64,000 nt of DNA from Erythrobacter sp. (GCF_024305245.1 NZ_JAMWYX010000010.1:1-64000); one strand, 5' to 3'. Positions 38,246 through 48,324 are shown, counted from the first letter of the stretch. The notes: generated by a model not told the origin, from the sequence alone. Numbers and translations: made by a program.

Positions 38246-39535
38246 TCAGGGGCGAGTTTGGCCCGCGCCGCGAACCTGCCACTTGTAGGTGGTCAGCCCT
38301 TCGAGCGCGACCGGCCCGCGTGCGTGCAACCGCCCGGTGGCGATGCCGATCTCCGCGCCCAGTCCGAATTCGCCCCCGTCGGCGAATTGCGAGGAGGCGT
38401 TGTGCATCACGATGGCGCTGTCGACCTGCGTCAGGAATTGCTCGGCCACGTCCTTGTCCGACGTCACGATGGCATCGGTGTGGCCGGAGGAGTGGCGCGC
38501 GATGTGGGCCAGCGCAGCTTCGAGATCATCGACCATCGCCACCGACAGCACGGCGTCGAGATATTCGGTGTCCCAGTCATTCGCACTGGCGGGAGTGACG
38601 CGCCGGTCGAGCGACCGGATCCGGTCGTCGCCGCGCACTTCGCAGCCCTTGTCGATCAGGGCGGCGACCAGCTTTTCGCTCTCGGGAAAATCGGCGTCGA
38701 TCAGCAATGTCTCCATCGCACCGCAGATGCCGGTGCGGCGCAGCTTGGCATTGAGCGCGATGTTCTGCGCCATCTCCGGGTCGGCGGCGGCATGGACATA
38801 GGTGTGGCAGATGCCGTCGAGATGCGCGAGCACCGGGACGCGGGCATCGGCCTGCACGCGGGCGACCAGGCTCTTGCCGCCGCGCGGCACGATCATGTCG
38901 ATCAGCCCGCTGGCGGCCAGCATCGCGCCGACGGCGGCACGGTCCTGCGTCGGCAGCAATTGCACCGCTTCGGCGGGCACCCCGCCCTCGGCCAGTCCTT
39001 CGGCCAGTGCGGCGTGGATCGCGCGGTTGGAATGCACCGCCTCGCTCCCGCCGCGCAGCAGCGCCGCATTACCAGCGCGCACGCACAGCGCGGCGGCATC
39101 GGCGGTGACGTTGGGGCGGCTTTCGTAGATTATCCCGATGGTGCCGATCGGCACGCGGATGCGCTGCAGGTGCAGCCCGTTGGGCCGCTCGGCTGTGTCG
39201 ATCACCTCGCCCACCGGATCGGGCAGATCAGCGACCGCGCGCACGGCTGCGGCAATCCCGGCGAGCCGCGCTTCGTCGAGCGCGAGCCTGTCGAGCATCG
39301 CCTTGGCAATGCCGCGCGCCTCGCCAGCGGCGATATCCTCGGCATTGGCGGTAAGAATCGCGGGGGCCGAGGCTTCGAGCCGGTCGGCAGCAAGGTGCAG
39401 CGCGGCGGCCCGCTGCGCGCTGGTCATGGCGGCAAGCTTTCGCTGCGCCAGCCGCGCGGCGCGGGCGAGCGAGCCGATCAGCTCTGTGGGATCGTGGGTT
39501 TCGGTGGCGGTCGGTCGTGTTGCTGTCTGGTTCAT
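38246..39535 (-). CDS. proA: Gamma-glutamyl phosphate reductase
   Basis: 'IRVPIGTIGIIYESRPNVTADAAALCVRAGNAALLRGGSEAVHSN', 'IVPRGGKSLVARVQADARVPVLAHLDGICHTYVH'; start MNQTATRPTA at 39535. Confidence 0.96.
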   Translation of the reverse strand: MNQTATRPTATETHDPTELIGSLARAARLAQRKLAAMTSAQRAAALHLAADRLEASAPAILTANAEDIAAGEARGIAKAMLDRLALDEARLAGIAAAVRAVADLPDPVGEVIDTAERPNGLHLQRIRVPIGTIGIIYESRPNVTADAAALCVRAGNAALLRGGSEAVHSNRAIHAALAEGLAEGGVPAEAVQLLPTQDRAAVGAMLAASGLIDMIVPRGGKSLVARVQADARVPVLAHLDGICHTYVHAAADPEMAQNIALNAKLRRTGICGAMETLLIDADFPESEKLVAALIDKGCEVRGDDRIRSLDRRVTPASANDWDTEYLDAVLSVAMVDDLEAALAHIARHSSGHTDAIVTSDKDVAEQFLTQVDSAIVMHNASSQFADGGEFGLGAEIGIATGRLHARGPVALEGLTTYKWQVRGAGQTRP

Positions 39536-39718
39536 GGCCGCCCCATAGCAGCCGCGCCGCCTGCTGTCAGGCCCGCCGCAAAGCGCGCCGCGATGCTCAG
39601 GGCACGAATCAGGAACAAGACCCCCGCCGCCGCGCAACTTCCGGGTGAGCCGCACGCGCATTTGTGGAACATGGCGCTCAGATGAACCACTCGCCGCGAA
39701 TCCGCTTCGGTTCACCCC

Positions 39719-40999
39719 TTGCTGCGCGTTGAAAATCGACCCTTAAGATTTGCGCTGATACTAACCCATGTGTGGGGCGCAAATAATAATATCGGGACCG
39801 CAGTGTCAGACAGTATTTCCACGCGCAAGTGGAGCCAGCAGCTTCGGCAGTGGTTCCCCGATCGCGAATTTTTCATGCGCTCCGATGGTCAGGTGCGCTT
39901 CATCAAGATTTCGTCGACGCTCCAGATTCGCGCTGCTGCGGTGGTGGTGGCGCTGGTGCTGGGTTGGTTGATTGCGCTGGCGGTGATGGCCTGGGGCCAA
40001 TACCGCGCCGAAGCCGATCTCGCCTCCTTCGAACAGCAGCGCGCGCGGGTCGCCAAGTCGCAGGAGCGGCTCGAAGCCTATGGCGGCGACATCGGCCGGG
40101 TGGTGGACGATCTCCAGCAGCGGCAGGACTTCCTTGAAGACATGGCGCGGATGCTCCCCGAGGATATCGTCGCGGAAGGCGCCGCCACCGGCACCGTGAC
40201 CGATTCGCGCGCCGAAGCCGCCAAGACGATCGAGAAAGTCAGCCAGTTTTTCCCGCAGGCGCGCGGCCTTGCCGAAGTCGAAGCGCGCCAGCTTGCCGTG
40301 GTCGAACGCCTGACCCGTTTTGCCGATGCCCGCTCGCGCCGTGCCGAAGCCGCGATGCGCAAACTGAACCTCGATCCCGGCGTCCTCAGCCGCACGGCGC
40401 AACAGGGGATGGATCAGGGAATGGGCGGCCCGTTCGAGGCGCTGTCCGGTTCGTCCGATGACGGAATCGATTCGCGGTTCGAACGGCTCGGCCTCAGCTT
40501 GGCGCGGATGACCGCGCTCGAACGCGCGCTCGACGGCATCCCGCAGGTCGTTCCCGCCACGATTGAAAACATCACTTCGACCTTCGGCTATCGCCGCGAT
40601 CCCTTCAACGGCCGTGCGGCAATGCATGCCGGCATCGATTTCAAGGGTGCGGTCGGCTCGCCGATCTTCGCCGCGGCTGAGGGCCGCGTCACCTTTGCCG
40701 GACGCAAGGGCGGCTATGGCAAGGCTGTCGAAGTCACCCACGCCAACGGCTTGATGACCCGCTACGCCCACCTGTCGCGGATCGACGTGACACCGGGCCA
40801 GCTGGTCGAAGCCGGGGCGACGCTCGGCGGGCTTGGCAGTACCGGCCGTTCGACCGGCCCGCATCTGCACTTCGAAGTGCGCATCAATAATCGCGCGATC
40901 AATCCGCGCCCCTTTCTGGAGACCGCCCCCGATGTTCTCAAAGAAGTCCGCTCCGGCCGACCGGACCGCGCCACCGGCGCCGTCGCGGCCAGCAAGTAA
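39719..40999 (+). CDS. M23 family metallopeptidase with N-terminal TM and coiled coil
   Basis: 'ITSTFGYRRDPFNGRAAMHAGIDFKGAVGSPIFAAAEGRVTFAGRKGGYGKAVEVTHANGLMTRYAHLSRI', 'GPHLHFEVRINNRAINP'. True start may be the GTG near 39803. Confidence 0.92.
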   Translation: MLRVENRPLRFALILTHVWGANNNIGTAVSDSISTRKWSQQLRQWFPDREFFMRSDGQVRFIKISSTLQIRAAAVVVALVLGWLIALAVMAWGQYRAEADLASFEQQRARVAKSQERLEAYGGDIGRVVDDLQQRQDFLEDMARMLPEDIVAEGAATGTVTDSRAEAAKTIEKVSQFFPQARGLAEVEARQLAVVERLTRFADARSRRAEAAMRKLNLDPGVLSRTAQQGMDQGMGGPFEALSGSSDDGIDSRFERLGLSLARMTALERALDGIPQVVPATIENITSTFGYRRDPFNGRAAMHAGIDFKGAVGSPIFAAAEGRVTFAGRKGGYGKAVEVTHANGLMTRYAHLSRIDVTPGQLVEAGATLGGLGSTGRSTGPHLHFEVRINNRAINPRPFLETAPDVLKEVRSGRPDRATGAVAASK

Positions 41000-41009
41000 G
41001 GGCAACGCA

Positions 41010-41381
41010 ATGGCTTCTGGCTCGACCTTTTCGGTGATCGGCGCGGATGTGGTGATCAAGGGCGATATCGCCGCCACCGCCGATCTGCATGTCGACGGCA
41101 CGATCGAGGGCGACATCAAATGCGCCTCGCTGGTGCAGGGCGAATCGAGCAGCATCAGCGGCGCCGTGGTCGCCGAAAGCGCGCGCATGGCCGGCACGGT
41201 GACGGGTTCGATCACCGCGCGCGATCTGGTGATCCTCAAGAGCGCACGGATCGAAGGCGATGTGCATTATGATGCGCTGACCATCGAACAGGGCGCGCAG
41301 GTCGACGGGCGTTTCGCTCCCAACGCGCGTCAGGCGGTCAAGGCCGTGCCGAGCGCGCCGAGGGTCGAAGCGGCGGAGTAG
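41010..41381 (+). CDS. Bactofilin (polymer-forming cytoskeletal protein)
   Basis: 'TFSVIGADVVIKGDIAATADLHVDGTIEGDIKCASLVQGESSSISGAVVAESARMAGTVTGSITARDLVILKSARIEGDVHYDALTIEQGAQVDGRF' beta-helix repeat. Confidence 0.95.
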   Translation: MASGSTFSVIGADVVIKGDIAATADLHVDGTIEGDIKCASLVQGESSSISGAVVAESARMAGTVTGSITARDLVILKSARIEGDVHYDALTIEQGAQVDGRFAPNARQAVKAVPSAPRVEAAE

Positions 41382-41387
41382 CGAAAG

Positions 41388-43055
41388 CTACAGCACCTCC
41401 GCCCGCAGCGCCTTGCGGTCGAGCTTGCCGATGATGGTGCGCGGCAGGTCGCTGCGGATCACCACCTGATCGACGCGTTCGTGCTTGCCGATCTTCGCGT
41501 TGAGCCAGCCCGCCAGTTCCTCTGCCGTCGCGGCCGCGCCTTCGTGTAACGTGATGTAGGCGCGCGGAACCTCGCCGCGGTATTCCTCGGGCACGCCGAT
41601 CACCAGCGCCTCTTTCACCGCCGGATGTTCGAGAATCACGTCCTCGACGACGCTGGGGAACACCTTGAACCCGCCGACCGCGATCATGTCCTTGATCCGG
41701 TCGACGATTTCGAGGAACCCGTCCTCGTCCACGCGCGCGACATCGCCGGTGCGCAGGTACCGCTTGCCATCGCGCTCCACGAAGGTGTCGGGGTCGGTTT
41801 CGGGCCGGTTCCAGTAGCCGCGCATCACCTGCGGGCCGCACACCGCGAGTTCGCCGGGCTCGCCCTCGGGCGCGAGCCGCTCGGGATGTTCCTTGTCGAG
41901 CAGGATCACTTCGGTGCTGGGCACCAACTGGCCGATGGTGCCGCGCTTGCGCGTTCCTTCATACGGATTGACCGAGACCACGCCCGCGCTTTCGGTAAGG
42001 CCGTAGCCTTCGACCAGCCGCACGCCTGTCGCTTCCTCGAACCGCACATGCACCGGGCCGGGCATCGGCGCGCCGCCCGATATGCAAACTTTCAGGCTGG
42101 AAAGGTCGGTCTTGGCGAGATCGGGGTGGTCGAGCATCGCCTGAAACATCGTCGGCACGCCGGGAAAGCCGGTGCAGCGATACTTCTGGATCGTCTCCAG
42201 CACCTGTTTGGTCTCGAACCGCGGTACCATCGCGATCGAGGCGCCGGTGTAGACCGCATGGTTGAGCAGAGCTGTGTTGGCAAAGACATGGAAGAACGGC
42301 AGCGCCCCCATGAACACTTCTTCGCGGGCATTGCCGAACGGGTTGATGCCCGCGACCTGCTGCGCGTTGATGCTCAGCTGATCGTGCCCCAGCATCGCGC
42401 CCTTGGGCCGTCCGGTAGTGCCGCCGGTATATTGCAGCAGCGCCAAATCGGTATGCGGATCGATGGCGACAGGCGTAGGAGCAGCGTTTGCAGGCGTCAT
42501 GTCGGCCCAGCTGCGCACCACCGGACCATAGGCGACGTCGGCGATCTGGCTGCGCTTCAGCAGCTTGAGCGCGATGCCCTTGTACCACGGCAGCATGTCG
42601 GCGAGGCTGCCCACCACCAGCGTTTCCAACCCCGAAGCGGCGAGCACCTTGCTGGCGGTGGTGTAAAGTTCGGGCACGTCCAGCGTCACCAGCAGTCTGG
42701 TGCCGGAATCGTCCACCTGCCAGGCGAGTTCTTCGACCGAATAGAGCGGCGAGAAATTGACCACGATCGCGCCCGCCATCATCGCCCCGTAATAGGCGGC
42801 GGCATAGATCGGCACATTGGGCAGGAACAGGCCGACCCGGTCGCCCTTGACGATGCCCGCCGCCTGCAGCCCCGCGGCAAACCGCTGGGCTTCGCTGTAA
42901 ATCTCGCCGTAGCTGTAGGTCCGCCCGAGGAAATGCAGGATCGGCGCCTGCGGGTCGGCGCGCATGGTGCGCTCCAACATGTCCGGAAGGCTCAGCGCCT
43001 CGAACCGGGTGTCCTGCGGCGTGGGGTGATGGTAGGCAGCGTTACTGACAGGCAT
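41388..43055 (-). CDS. fadD: Long-chain fatty acid-CoA ligase
   Basis: 'LLQYTGGTTGRPKGAMLGH', 'GYGLTESAGVVSVNP', 'YLRTGDVARVDEDGFLEIVDRIKDMIAVGGFKVFPS'; start at 43055. Confidence 0.94.
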   Translation of the reverse strand: MPVSNAAYHHPTPQDTRFEALSLPDMLERTMRADPQAPILHFLGRTYSYGEIYSEAQRFAAGLQAAGIVKGDRVGLFLPNVPIYAAAYYGAMMAGAIVVNFSPLYSVEELAWQVDDSGTRLLVTLDVPELYTTASKVLAASGLETLVVGSLADMLPWYKGIALKLLKRSQIADVAYGPVVRSWADMTPANAAPTPVAIDPHTDLALLQYTGGTTGRPKGAMLGHDQLSINAQQVAGINPFGNAREEVFMGALPFFHVFANTALLNHAVYTGASIAMVPRFETKQVLETIQKYRCTGFPGVPTMFQAMLDHPDLAKTDLSSLKVCISGGAPMPGPVHVRFEEATGVRLVEGYGLTESAGVVSVNPYEGTRKRGTIGQLVPSTEVILLDKEHPERLAPEGEPGELAVCGPQVMRGYWNRPETDPDTFVERDGKRYLRTGDVARVDEDGFLEIVDRIKDMIAVGGFKVFPSVVEDVILEHPAVKEALVIGVPEEYRGEVPRAYITLHEGAAATAEELAGWLNAKIGKHERVDQVVIRSDLPRTIIGKLDRKALRAEVL

Positions 43056-43143
43056 GTCAGTAATATTGGCGGACAATGCGGGCGTGCACAAGCGAAACCG
43101 GCGAGGCAAACGCTAATTTTTCGCAATTGCGGCGTGTTGCCGC

Positions 43144-43170
43144 GGCCGGAGCGTTTGGCGCGCTCCGGCC
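43144..43170 (-). terminator. Hairpin downstream of the TrcR gene
   Basis: Perfect 10-bp stem ggccggagcg-tttggcg-cgctccggcc between the 43179 stop and fadD. Confidence 0.5.
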
Positions 43171-43178
43171 AGCAGGAC

Positions 43179-43919
43179 TCAGTCCTTGAACCCGCTTTCG
43201 GGGTCGATCTTTTCTTCGTTCGCTTCGGCCTCGCGGCGGGCGGCGAGCCAGGCTTCGGCCTCGGCTTCCTGCGCGGCCTTGCCAGCCGCCTGGACGTTGG
43301 CGTCGCGTTCGGCGCGCAGTTCCGCGATCAGGTTTTCGCGGTCGTTGCGCTCGGGCTTGGCGACCGGTTCGGCGTCTTCGACGATCCCGGCGCGCTTGGC
43401 CGCCTTGGCCACCATCGCATCCAGTTCGCGCTGCGAACACAGGCCCAGCGTCACCGGGTCTTTCGGCTGGATGTTCTGGATGTTCCAGTGCGACCGGTCG
43501 CGAATCGCGCCGATGGTGTTGCGGGTGGTGCCGATCAGCTTGCCGATCTGCGCGTCCGACACTTCGGGATGGCTGCGCAGGATCCACGCGATGCCATCGG
43601 GCTTGTCCTGCCGCTTGGACACGGGGGTGTAGCGCGGGCCCTTGGTGCGGGTCACTTCGACCGGCGCCTTGTGCATCCGCAGCGAATAGGTCGCGTCGGC
43701 CTGACCGGCCTCGATCTCGCCCTGCGTCAACTCGCCCGAGTGCACCGGATCGCGGCCGGTATACTTGCTGCCGGCCAGATCATCGGCCATCGCCTGCACT
43801 TCGAGGATGTGCAGGCCGCAGAATTCGGCAATCTGCTCGAACGACAATGCGGTGTTGTCCACCAGCCAGGTCGCAGTGGCGTGCGGCATCAGCGGCTTGG
43901 GCTGATCCTTGATAGCCAT
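43179..43919 (-). CDS. trcR: Cell cycle transcriptional regulator TrcR (DUF1013)
   Basis: 'MPHATATWLVDNTALSFEQIAEFCGLHILEVQAMADDLAGSKYTGRDPVHSGELTQGEIEAGQADATYSL', 'IGKLIGTTRNTIGAIRDRSHWNIQNIQPKDPVTLGLCSQREL'. Confidence 0.9.
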   Translation of the reverse strand: MAIKDQPKPLMPHATATWLVDNTALSFEQIAEFCGLHILEVQAMADDLAGSKYTGRDPVHSGELTQGEIEAGQADATYSLRMHKAPVEVTRTKGPRYTPVSKRQDKPDGIAWILRSHPEVSDAQIGKLIGTTRNTIGAIRDRSHWNIQNIQPKDPVTLGLCSQRELDAMVAKAAKRAGIVEDAEPVAKPERNDRENLIAELRAERDANVQAAGKAAQEAEAEAWLAARREAEANEEKIDPESGFKD

Positions 43920-43944
43920 GGGAAATCTCCGTTCAAAATAGAAG

Positions 43945-43966
43945 GGCCGCCCCTTTCGGAGCGGCC
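43945..43966 (-). terminator. Rho-independent terminator downstream of the 44059-45165 gene
   Basis: Minus strand: ggccgctccgaaaggggcggcc followed by 'cttctatttt'. Confidence 0.7.
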
Positions 43967-44058
43967 ACATTGCCAGCCTAGATAGGCGATGGCGCATCAA
44001 ACGGCAAGGAAAAGGGTGCAGGACACCAGCCTGCATTGCGCGCGCAGTTTTGCGCGGT

Positions 44059-45165
44059 CTAGAACGCGGCCATCGCCCGAAGCGAGACCGCCTCCCTTTG
44101 CTCCAGCGGAGCCAGTCCGGCGAGGAACTGCCGCGTCGCCGCCTCCCACGAATAGGTCGCCCCGTAAGCCGCGCAGGCCGTGCGGTCGCAGTAGCGGGCG
44201 GCATCGATCGCGCGGGTCAGATCTTCGGACAGCGCGCCGACATGGTCGGTGACTATATCGAGCGGGCCAGCCACCGGAAAGGCCGCCACCGGCGTCCCGC
44301 AGGCCAACGCTTCGATCATCACGAGGCCGAAGGTATCGGTGCGGCTGGGGAAGACGAACACATCGGCCCCGGCATAGCAGCCCGCCAGATCGGCCCCGGT
44401 CCGCTTGCCGAGGAACAGCGCCTCCGGAAACTTCGCGGTCAGCGCCGCCAGCGCCGGACCGTCGCCGACCACGACCTTGGTGCCGGGATAGTCGCAGGTC
44501 AGGAAAGCCTCGATGTTCTTCTCGACCGCGATGCGCCCGACATAGAGCAGGATCGGACCTTCGATTGCAGCATATTCGGGCGGCGCGGGTGCAGCAGGAG
44601 AAAAGCACGCGAGATCGACGCCGCGGCTCCAGTGCGTGAGGTGCGTCAGTCCCTGTTCGCGCAGTTGCGCGCGGATCGTCTCGGTCGCCACCATGATCGC
44701 CTCCGCCGGGCGGTGGAACCAGCGGATATAAGGCCAGAACACGCGTGCGGGCAGGCCGGTGCGGCGCGAAAGATAATCGGGGAACTGGGTGTGATAGGCG
44801 GTGGTGAACGGCACCTTGCGGCGCAGGCAATACGCCCGCGCGGCAAAGCCCAGCGGGCCTTCGGTGGCGATATGCACCGCGTCCGGCGCGATGTTCGCCA
44901 GCCGCCGCCCGACTGCACCGGGGACAGTCAGCGCCAGCCTGATCTCGGGATAGGTCGGCGCAGGCATCGAAGGATAGTCTTCGGGCGAGATCACGGTGAC
45001 GTCATGACCCCAGCGGCGCAGCACATCGCAGGTGGTGGACAATGTGCGCACCACGCCGTTGGTCTGCGGATGCCACGCATCGGTGACGATTGCGATGGAT
45101 TGGGGCGCACCGGGCGCAATCGCGGTCGAGGCGGTGTCGGGCAGGATCGTCGTGTACCGGTTCAC
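44059..45165 (-). CDS. Glycosyltransferase family 1/4
   Basis: 'SIAIVTDAWHPQTNGVVRTLSTTCDVLRRWGHDVTVISP', 'LLYVGRIAVEKNIEAFL', 'ADVFVFPSRTDTFGLVMIEALACGTPVAAFPVAGPLDIV'. Confidence 0.9.
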   Translation of the reverse strand: MNRYTTILPDTASTAIAPGAPQSIAIVTDAWHPQTNGVVRTLSTTCDVLRRWGHDVTVISPEDYPSMPAPTYPEIRLALTVPGAVGRRLANIAPDAVHIATEGPLGFAARAYCLRRKVPFTTAYHTQFPDYLSRRTGLPARVFWPYIRWFHRPAEAIMVATETIRAQLREQGLTHLTHWSRGVDLACFSPAAPAPPEYAAIEGPILLYVGRIAVEKNIEAFLTCDYPGTKVVVGDGPALAALTAKFPEALFLGKRTGADLAGCYAGADVFVFPSRTDTFGLVMIEALACGTPVAAFPVAGPLDIVTDHVGALSEDLTRAIDAARYCDRTACAAYGATYSWEAATRQFLAGLAPLEQREAVSLRAMAAF

Positions 45166-46085
45166 GCCGCCTCGCGTGCGGGATCGGCCGCTGCAGTTGC
45201 GGACGCAGGCGCTTCGTCACCGCCTTCTTGTGCGATCCGGCGCTTGATCTCGTCGGCCCAGTGGAGGATTTCCATCCGCCCGTCGTGATGTTCGACGAGC
45301 GCGTTGCAACCTTCCACCCAATCGCCGTCGTTCCAGTATTCGATCTGCCGCCCATTGTGCTCGAAATAGCGGAACTCGGCGGTGTGGATGTGGCCGCACA
45401 CCACCCCGTCGACCCCGCGTTCCCCGGCGGCGCGGGCGACGACTTCCTCGTACTTGCCGATGAATTCGACCGCGTTCTTGACCTTGTGCTTGGCCGCCTT
45501 GGACAGCGACCAATAGGGCTTGCCCAGCCAGCGCCGGAACGCGTTGACCGTGACGTTCAGCTTCATCATCAGGTGGTAGGCATGATCGCCGACGAAGGCG
45601 AGCCAGCGGTGCGACAGCATCACCGCATCGAATTCGTCACCGTGCAGCACCATCAACCGGCGACCGTCGGCGGTGTCGTGGAAGGCGGCGCGGCGGATCT
45701 CGATCCCGCCGAAGTTCAATCCGGTGAACTGCCGGAACATCTCGTCATGGTTGCCGGGGATATAGACCACCCGGGTCCCTCGCCGGGCGCGCTTCATGAT
45801 CCGCCAGACGATGTCGTTATGGGCAGAGGGCCAGTAGAACTTCTTCTTCAGCCGCCAACCATCGATGATGTCGCCGACCAGATACATCACCTCGCTGTCG
45901 GTGCGGTCGAGGAAATCGATCAGCATGTCGGCGTTGCAGCCCTTGGTGCCCAGATGCACGTCGCTGATCCAGATCGTACGAAAGCTGCGCCGCTCGGCCC
46001 CCTCGGGCTCGGGAATGCGCGGGGCGGTGAGCGGAAAGCTGGCGATGTTGTCGGTGATGATGTCGGTGAGGTCGGCAGCAGTCAT
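45162..46085 (-). CDS. Metallophosphoesterase, UDP-2,3-diacylglucosamine diphosphatase-like
   Basis: 'IWISDVHLGTKGCNADMLIDFLDRTDSEVMYLVGDIIDGWR', 'VVYIPGNHDEMFRQF', 'GVVCGHIHTAEFRYFEHNGRQIEYWNDGDWVEGCNALVEH'. Confidence 0.85.
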   Translation of the reverse strand: MTAADLTDIITDNIASFPLTAPRIPEPEGAERRSFRTIWISDVHLGTKGCNADMLIDFLDRTDSEVMYLVGDIIDGWRLKKKFYWPSAHNDIVWRIMKRARRGTRVVYIPGNHDEMFRQFTGLNFGGIEIRRAAFHDTADGRRLMVLHGDEFDAVMLSHRWLAFVGDHAYHLMMKLNVTVNAFRRWLGKPYWSLSKAAKHKVKNAVEFIGKYEEVVARAAGERGVDGVVCGHIHTAEFRYFEHNGRQIEYWNDGDWVEGCNALVEHHDGRMEILHWADEIKRRIAQEGGDEAPASATAAADPAREAA

Positions 46086-46208
46086 GGGAAAACCCCCGGA
46101 TGTCATGTCGCTTGACCACTCTGTGGCAGCGAAATGTTACAGGGGACTCACAGGGCAATGACGGTTTCGGGTCAGTTTCCGGTCAGGGCCGCGTCAATCT
46201 GGGCAGGT

Positions 46209-46838
46209 TCAATCCATCGCGACAAAGCCGGGAAGCGCCTGCACCCGCGCAATCCATGCCTGGATATGCGGATAATCGCCAAGGCCGAAGCCGCCCTCCT
46301 CGGCGACGTGGGTGTAGGCGAACAGCGCGATATCGGCGAGGCTCACAGCGTCGCCGCTGAAAAACGCGTTGGTTTCGAGATGCCGGTTCATCAGGTCGAG
46401 CGCGCCGCAACCCGCCATCCGCTTGGGCATGATCTGCGCGCGCTGTTCGGCCGAAAGTTTCGCCTCGCCCACGAACCGCAGCCAGAACCGTAAGGTGGCG
46501 ACATTGGGTTCGTGGTTATACTGTTCAAAGAACATCCAGCGCAGCATGTCGGCCTGCGCGAAGCGTTCCTGCGGGATCAGCGCAGAGCCATGGGCCAGAT
46601 ACCAGCACGCCGCGTTGCTTTCGGGCAGGAAGCGCGCAGCCCCGTCCTCGCCGATCTGAAGCACCGGGATGCGCCCGTTGGCGTTGACCTTGGCGAGGAA
46701 ATCGGGCGTGCGGGTTTCGCCCTTCATGATGTCGTAGGCGCGGGTTTCGAGCGGCACGCCGAGCAGCGCGGCGGTCAGCTTGATCTTGTAGCAATTGCCG
46801 CTGCGCGGGTCTTCGTGGAGCGTGAGCGCTTCAGCCAT
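46209..46838 (-). CDS. Glutathione S-transferase family protein
   Basis: 'LTLHEDPRSGNCYKIKLTAALLGVPLETRAYDI', 'NANGRIPVLQIG...LPESNAACWYLA', 'SLADIALFAYTHVAEEGGF'. Confidence 0.9.
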   Translation of the reverse strand: MAEALTLHEDPRSGNCYKIKLTAALLGVPLETRAYDIMKGETRTPDFLAKVNANGRIPVLQIGEDGAARFLPESNAACWYLAHGSALIPQERFAQADMLRWMFFEQYNHEPNVATLRFWLRFVGEAKLSAEQRAQIMPKRMAGCGALDLMNRHLETNAFFSGDAVSLADIALFAYTHVAEEGGFGLGDYPHIQAWIARVQALPGFVAMD

Positions 46839-47829
46839 TGTCCGCTTCTCCCGCCACCTCCAGCACGATCTTGCCGATATGCTCGCCCGCTTCCATCCGC
46901 GCATGGGCGGCGGCGGCTTCGGCCAGGGGGAAGGTCATGTCCATCACCGGCGACAGCTCGCCGCTGGCGAACATCGGCCAGGCATTATCGGCGATTTCGT
47001 CCGCCAGCGCGGATTTGAACGCATCCGAGCGCGGGCGCAAAGTCGATCCGGTCAGCGTCAGCCGCCGCATCATCACCACCGCCATGTTCAGATCCGCCTT
47101 GGCCCCGCCCAGCACCGCGATGGTGACGTGGCGGCCATCTTCGGCGAGGCATTTGAGATTGCGCGGCACATAATCGCCCGACACCATGTCGAGCACCACG
47201 TTCACGCCCTTGCCTTGCGTTTGGGCCATCACCGCCTCGACGAAATCGTCCTCGCGGTAATTGATCGCCAGATCGGCGCCGATGCGGGTGGCGGCGGCGC
47301 ATTTGGCCGCGTCGCCGCAGGTCACGATCACCTGCATGCCGAATGCCTTGGCGAGCATGATCGCCATCGTCCCGATCCCCGATGTGCCGCCATGCACCAG
47401 TACCGCCTCGCCATCGCGGGCAAGGCCGCGCTCGAACAGGTTGTGCCACACGGTGAACAGCGTTTCGGGCAGCGCGGCGGCATCGGCCAGCATCATGCCT
47501 TCGGGAACGGGAAGGCAATGCTGCCAGTGCGCGGCGCAATATTCGGCATATCCCCCGCCCGGCGTGAGCGCGGCGACCATCTGCCCGATCATCTCGCGCG
47601 GGACTTCGGTGCCGACCGCCACGATCTCGCCCGAGACCTCCAGCCCGAGCAGCGACGAAGCCCCCGGCGGCGCCGGATAGGCGCCCGCGCGCTGGAGGCA
47701 ATCGGGGCGGTTGACCCCGGCATAGGCGACACGGATCAGCACATCATCGGGGCGCAGGCGCGGCAGGGGCTGGCGTTCGGGCCGCAGCACATCCGGCCCG
47801 CCCGGCGCATCGAAGCCGATCGCGGCCAT
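46831..47829 (-). CDS. NAD(P)H-quinone oxidoreductase (zinc-independent MDR)
   Basis: 'VLIRVAYAGVNRPDCLQRAGAYPAPPGASSLLGLEVSGEIVAVG', 'VLVHGGTSGIGTMAIMLAKAFGMQVIVTCG'. Confidence 0.92.
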   Translation of the reverse strand: MAAIGFDAPGGPDVLRPERQPLPRLRPDDVLIRVAYAGVNRPDCLQRAGAYPAPPGASSLLGLEVSGEIVAVGTEVPREMIGQMVAALTPGGGYAEYCAAHWQHCLPVPEGMMLADAAALPETLFTVWHNLFERGLARDGEAVLVHGGTSGIGTMAIMLAKAFGMQVIVTCGDAAKCAAATRIGADLAINYREDDFVEAVMAQTQGKGVNVVLDMVSGDYVPRNLKCLAEDGRHVTIAVLGGAKADLNMAVVMMRRLTLTGSTLRPRSDAFKSALADEIADNAWPMFASGELSPVMDMTFPLAEAAAAHARMEAGEHIGKIVLEVAGEADNG

Positions 47830-47977
47830 GCTTTCGGGCAGGTCTGCGGCGCTCTCTCCAACCATTCTTTACCCCCTGCAAACGCCCGATTAACCATCCG
47901 GCCCTATCCAATCGACCGCGCAATTACCCGCCTTGCCGATTGACAGCAAGCCGCTTGGCTTGCGATGTTGCGTGGCA

Positions 47978-48181
47978 ATGGAAGAGCCCGATCGTCCACG
48001 CCCCTCAGGAGATGCGGCATCCCGCCTCGCGGCAGAGGATCTCGCCCCCTATTCGCAGGCCGAACTTCAGGAGCGGATCGCATTGCTCGAAGCGGAAATC
48101 GCGCGGGTGAAAGCCCATCACGCGAAGACCGCCGCCCACCGCGCCGCCGCCGAATCGCTGTTCGGAAGGCCGGGTGGGTGA
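47978..48181 (+). CDS. DUF1192 domain protein
   Basis: 'RLAAEDLAPYSQAELQERIALLEAEIARVKAHHAKTAAHRAAAESLF'. Confidence 0.75.
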   Translation: MEEPDRPRPSGDAASRLAAEDLAPYSQAELQERIALLEAEIARVKAHHAKTAAHRAAAESLFGRPGG

Positions 48182-48324
48182 ACCGGGACGGTTTTCTTAC
48201 GGCGCCTGCGCAAACGGATTCGCAATTTTCGGCGACCATCCCATATACTCCCCGAACGACTCCTACGGCCTCCCCTACCGCCCCGCTGTCCGGGGCATTC
48301 CCCGCCCTCTCATAGAGATTTCCC

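Noticed and set aside
37976-39685. 569-aa plus-strand ORF opposite nadD/proA
   Set aside because: Antisense shadow of confident proA.
41625-43985. 786-aa plus-strand ORF opposite fadD and trcR
   Set aside because: Antisense shadow spanning two confident genes; no family motifs.
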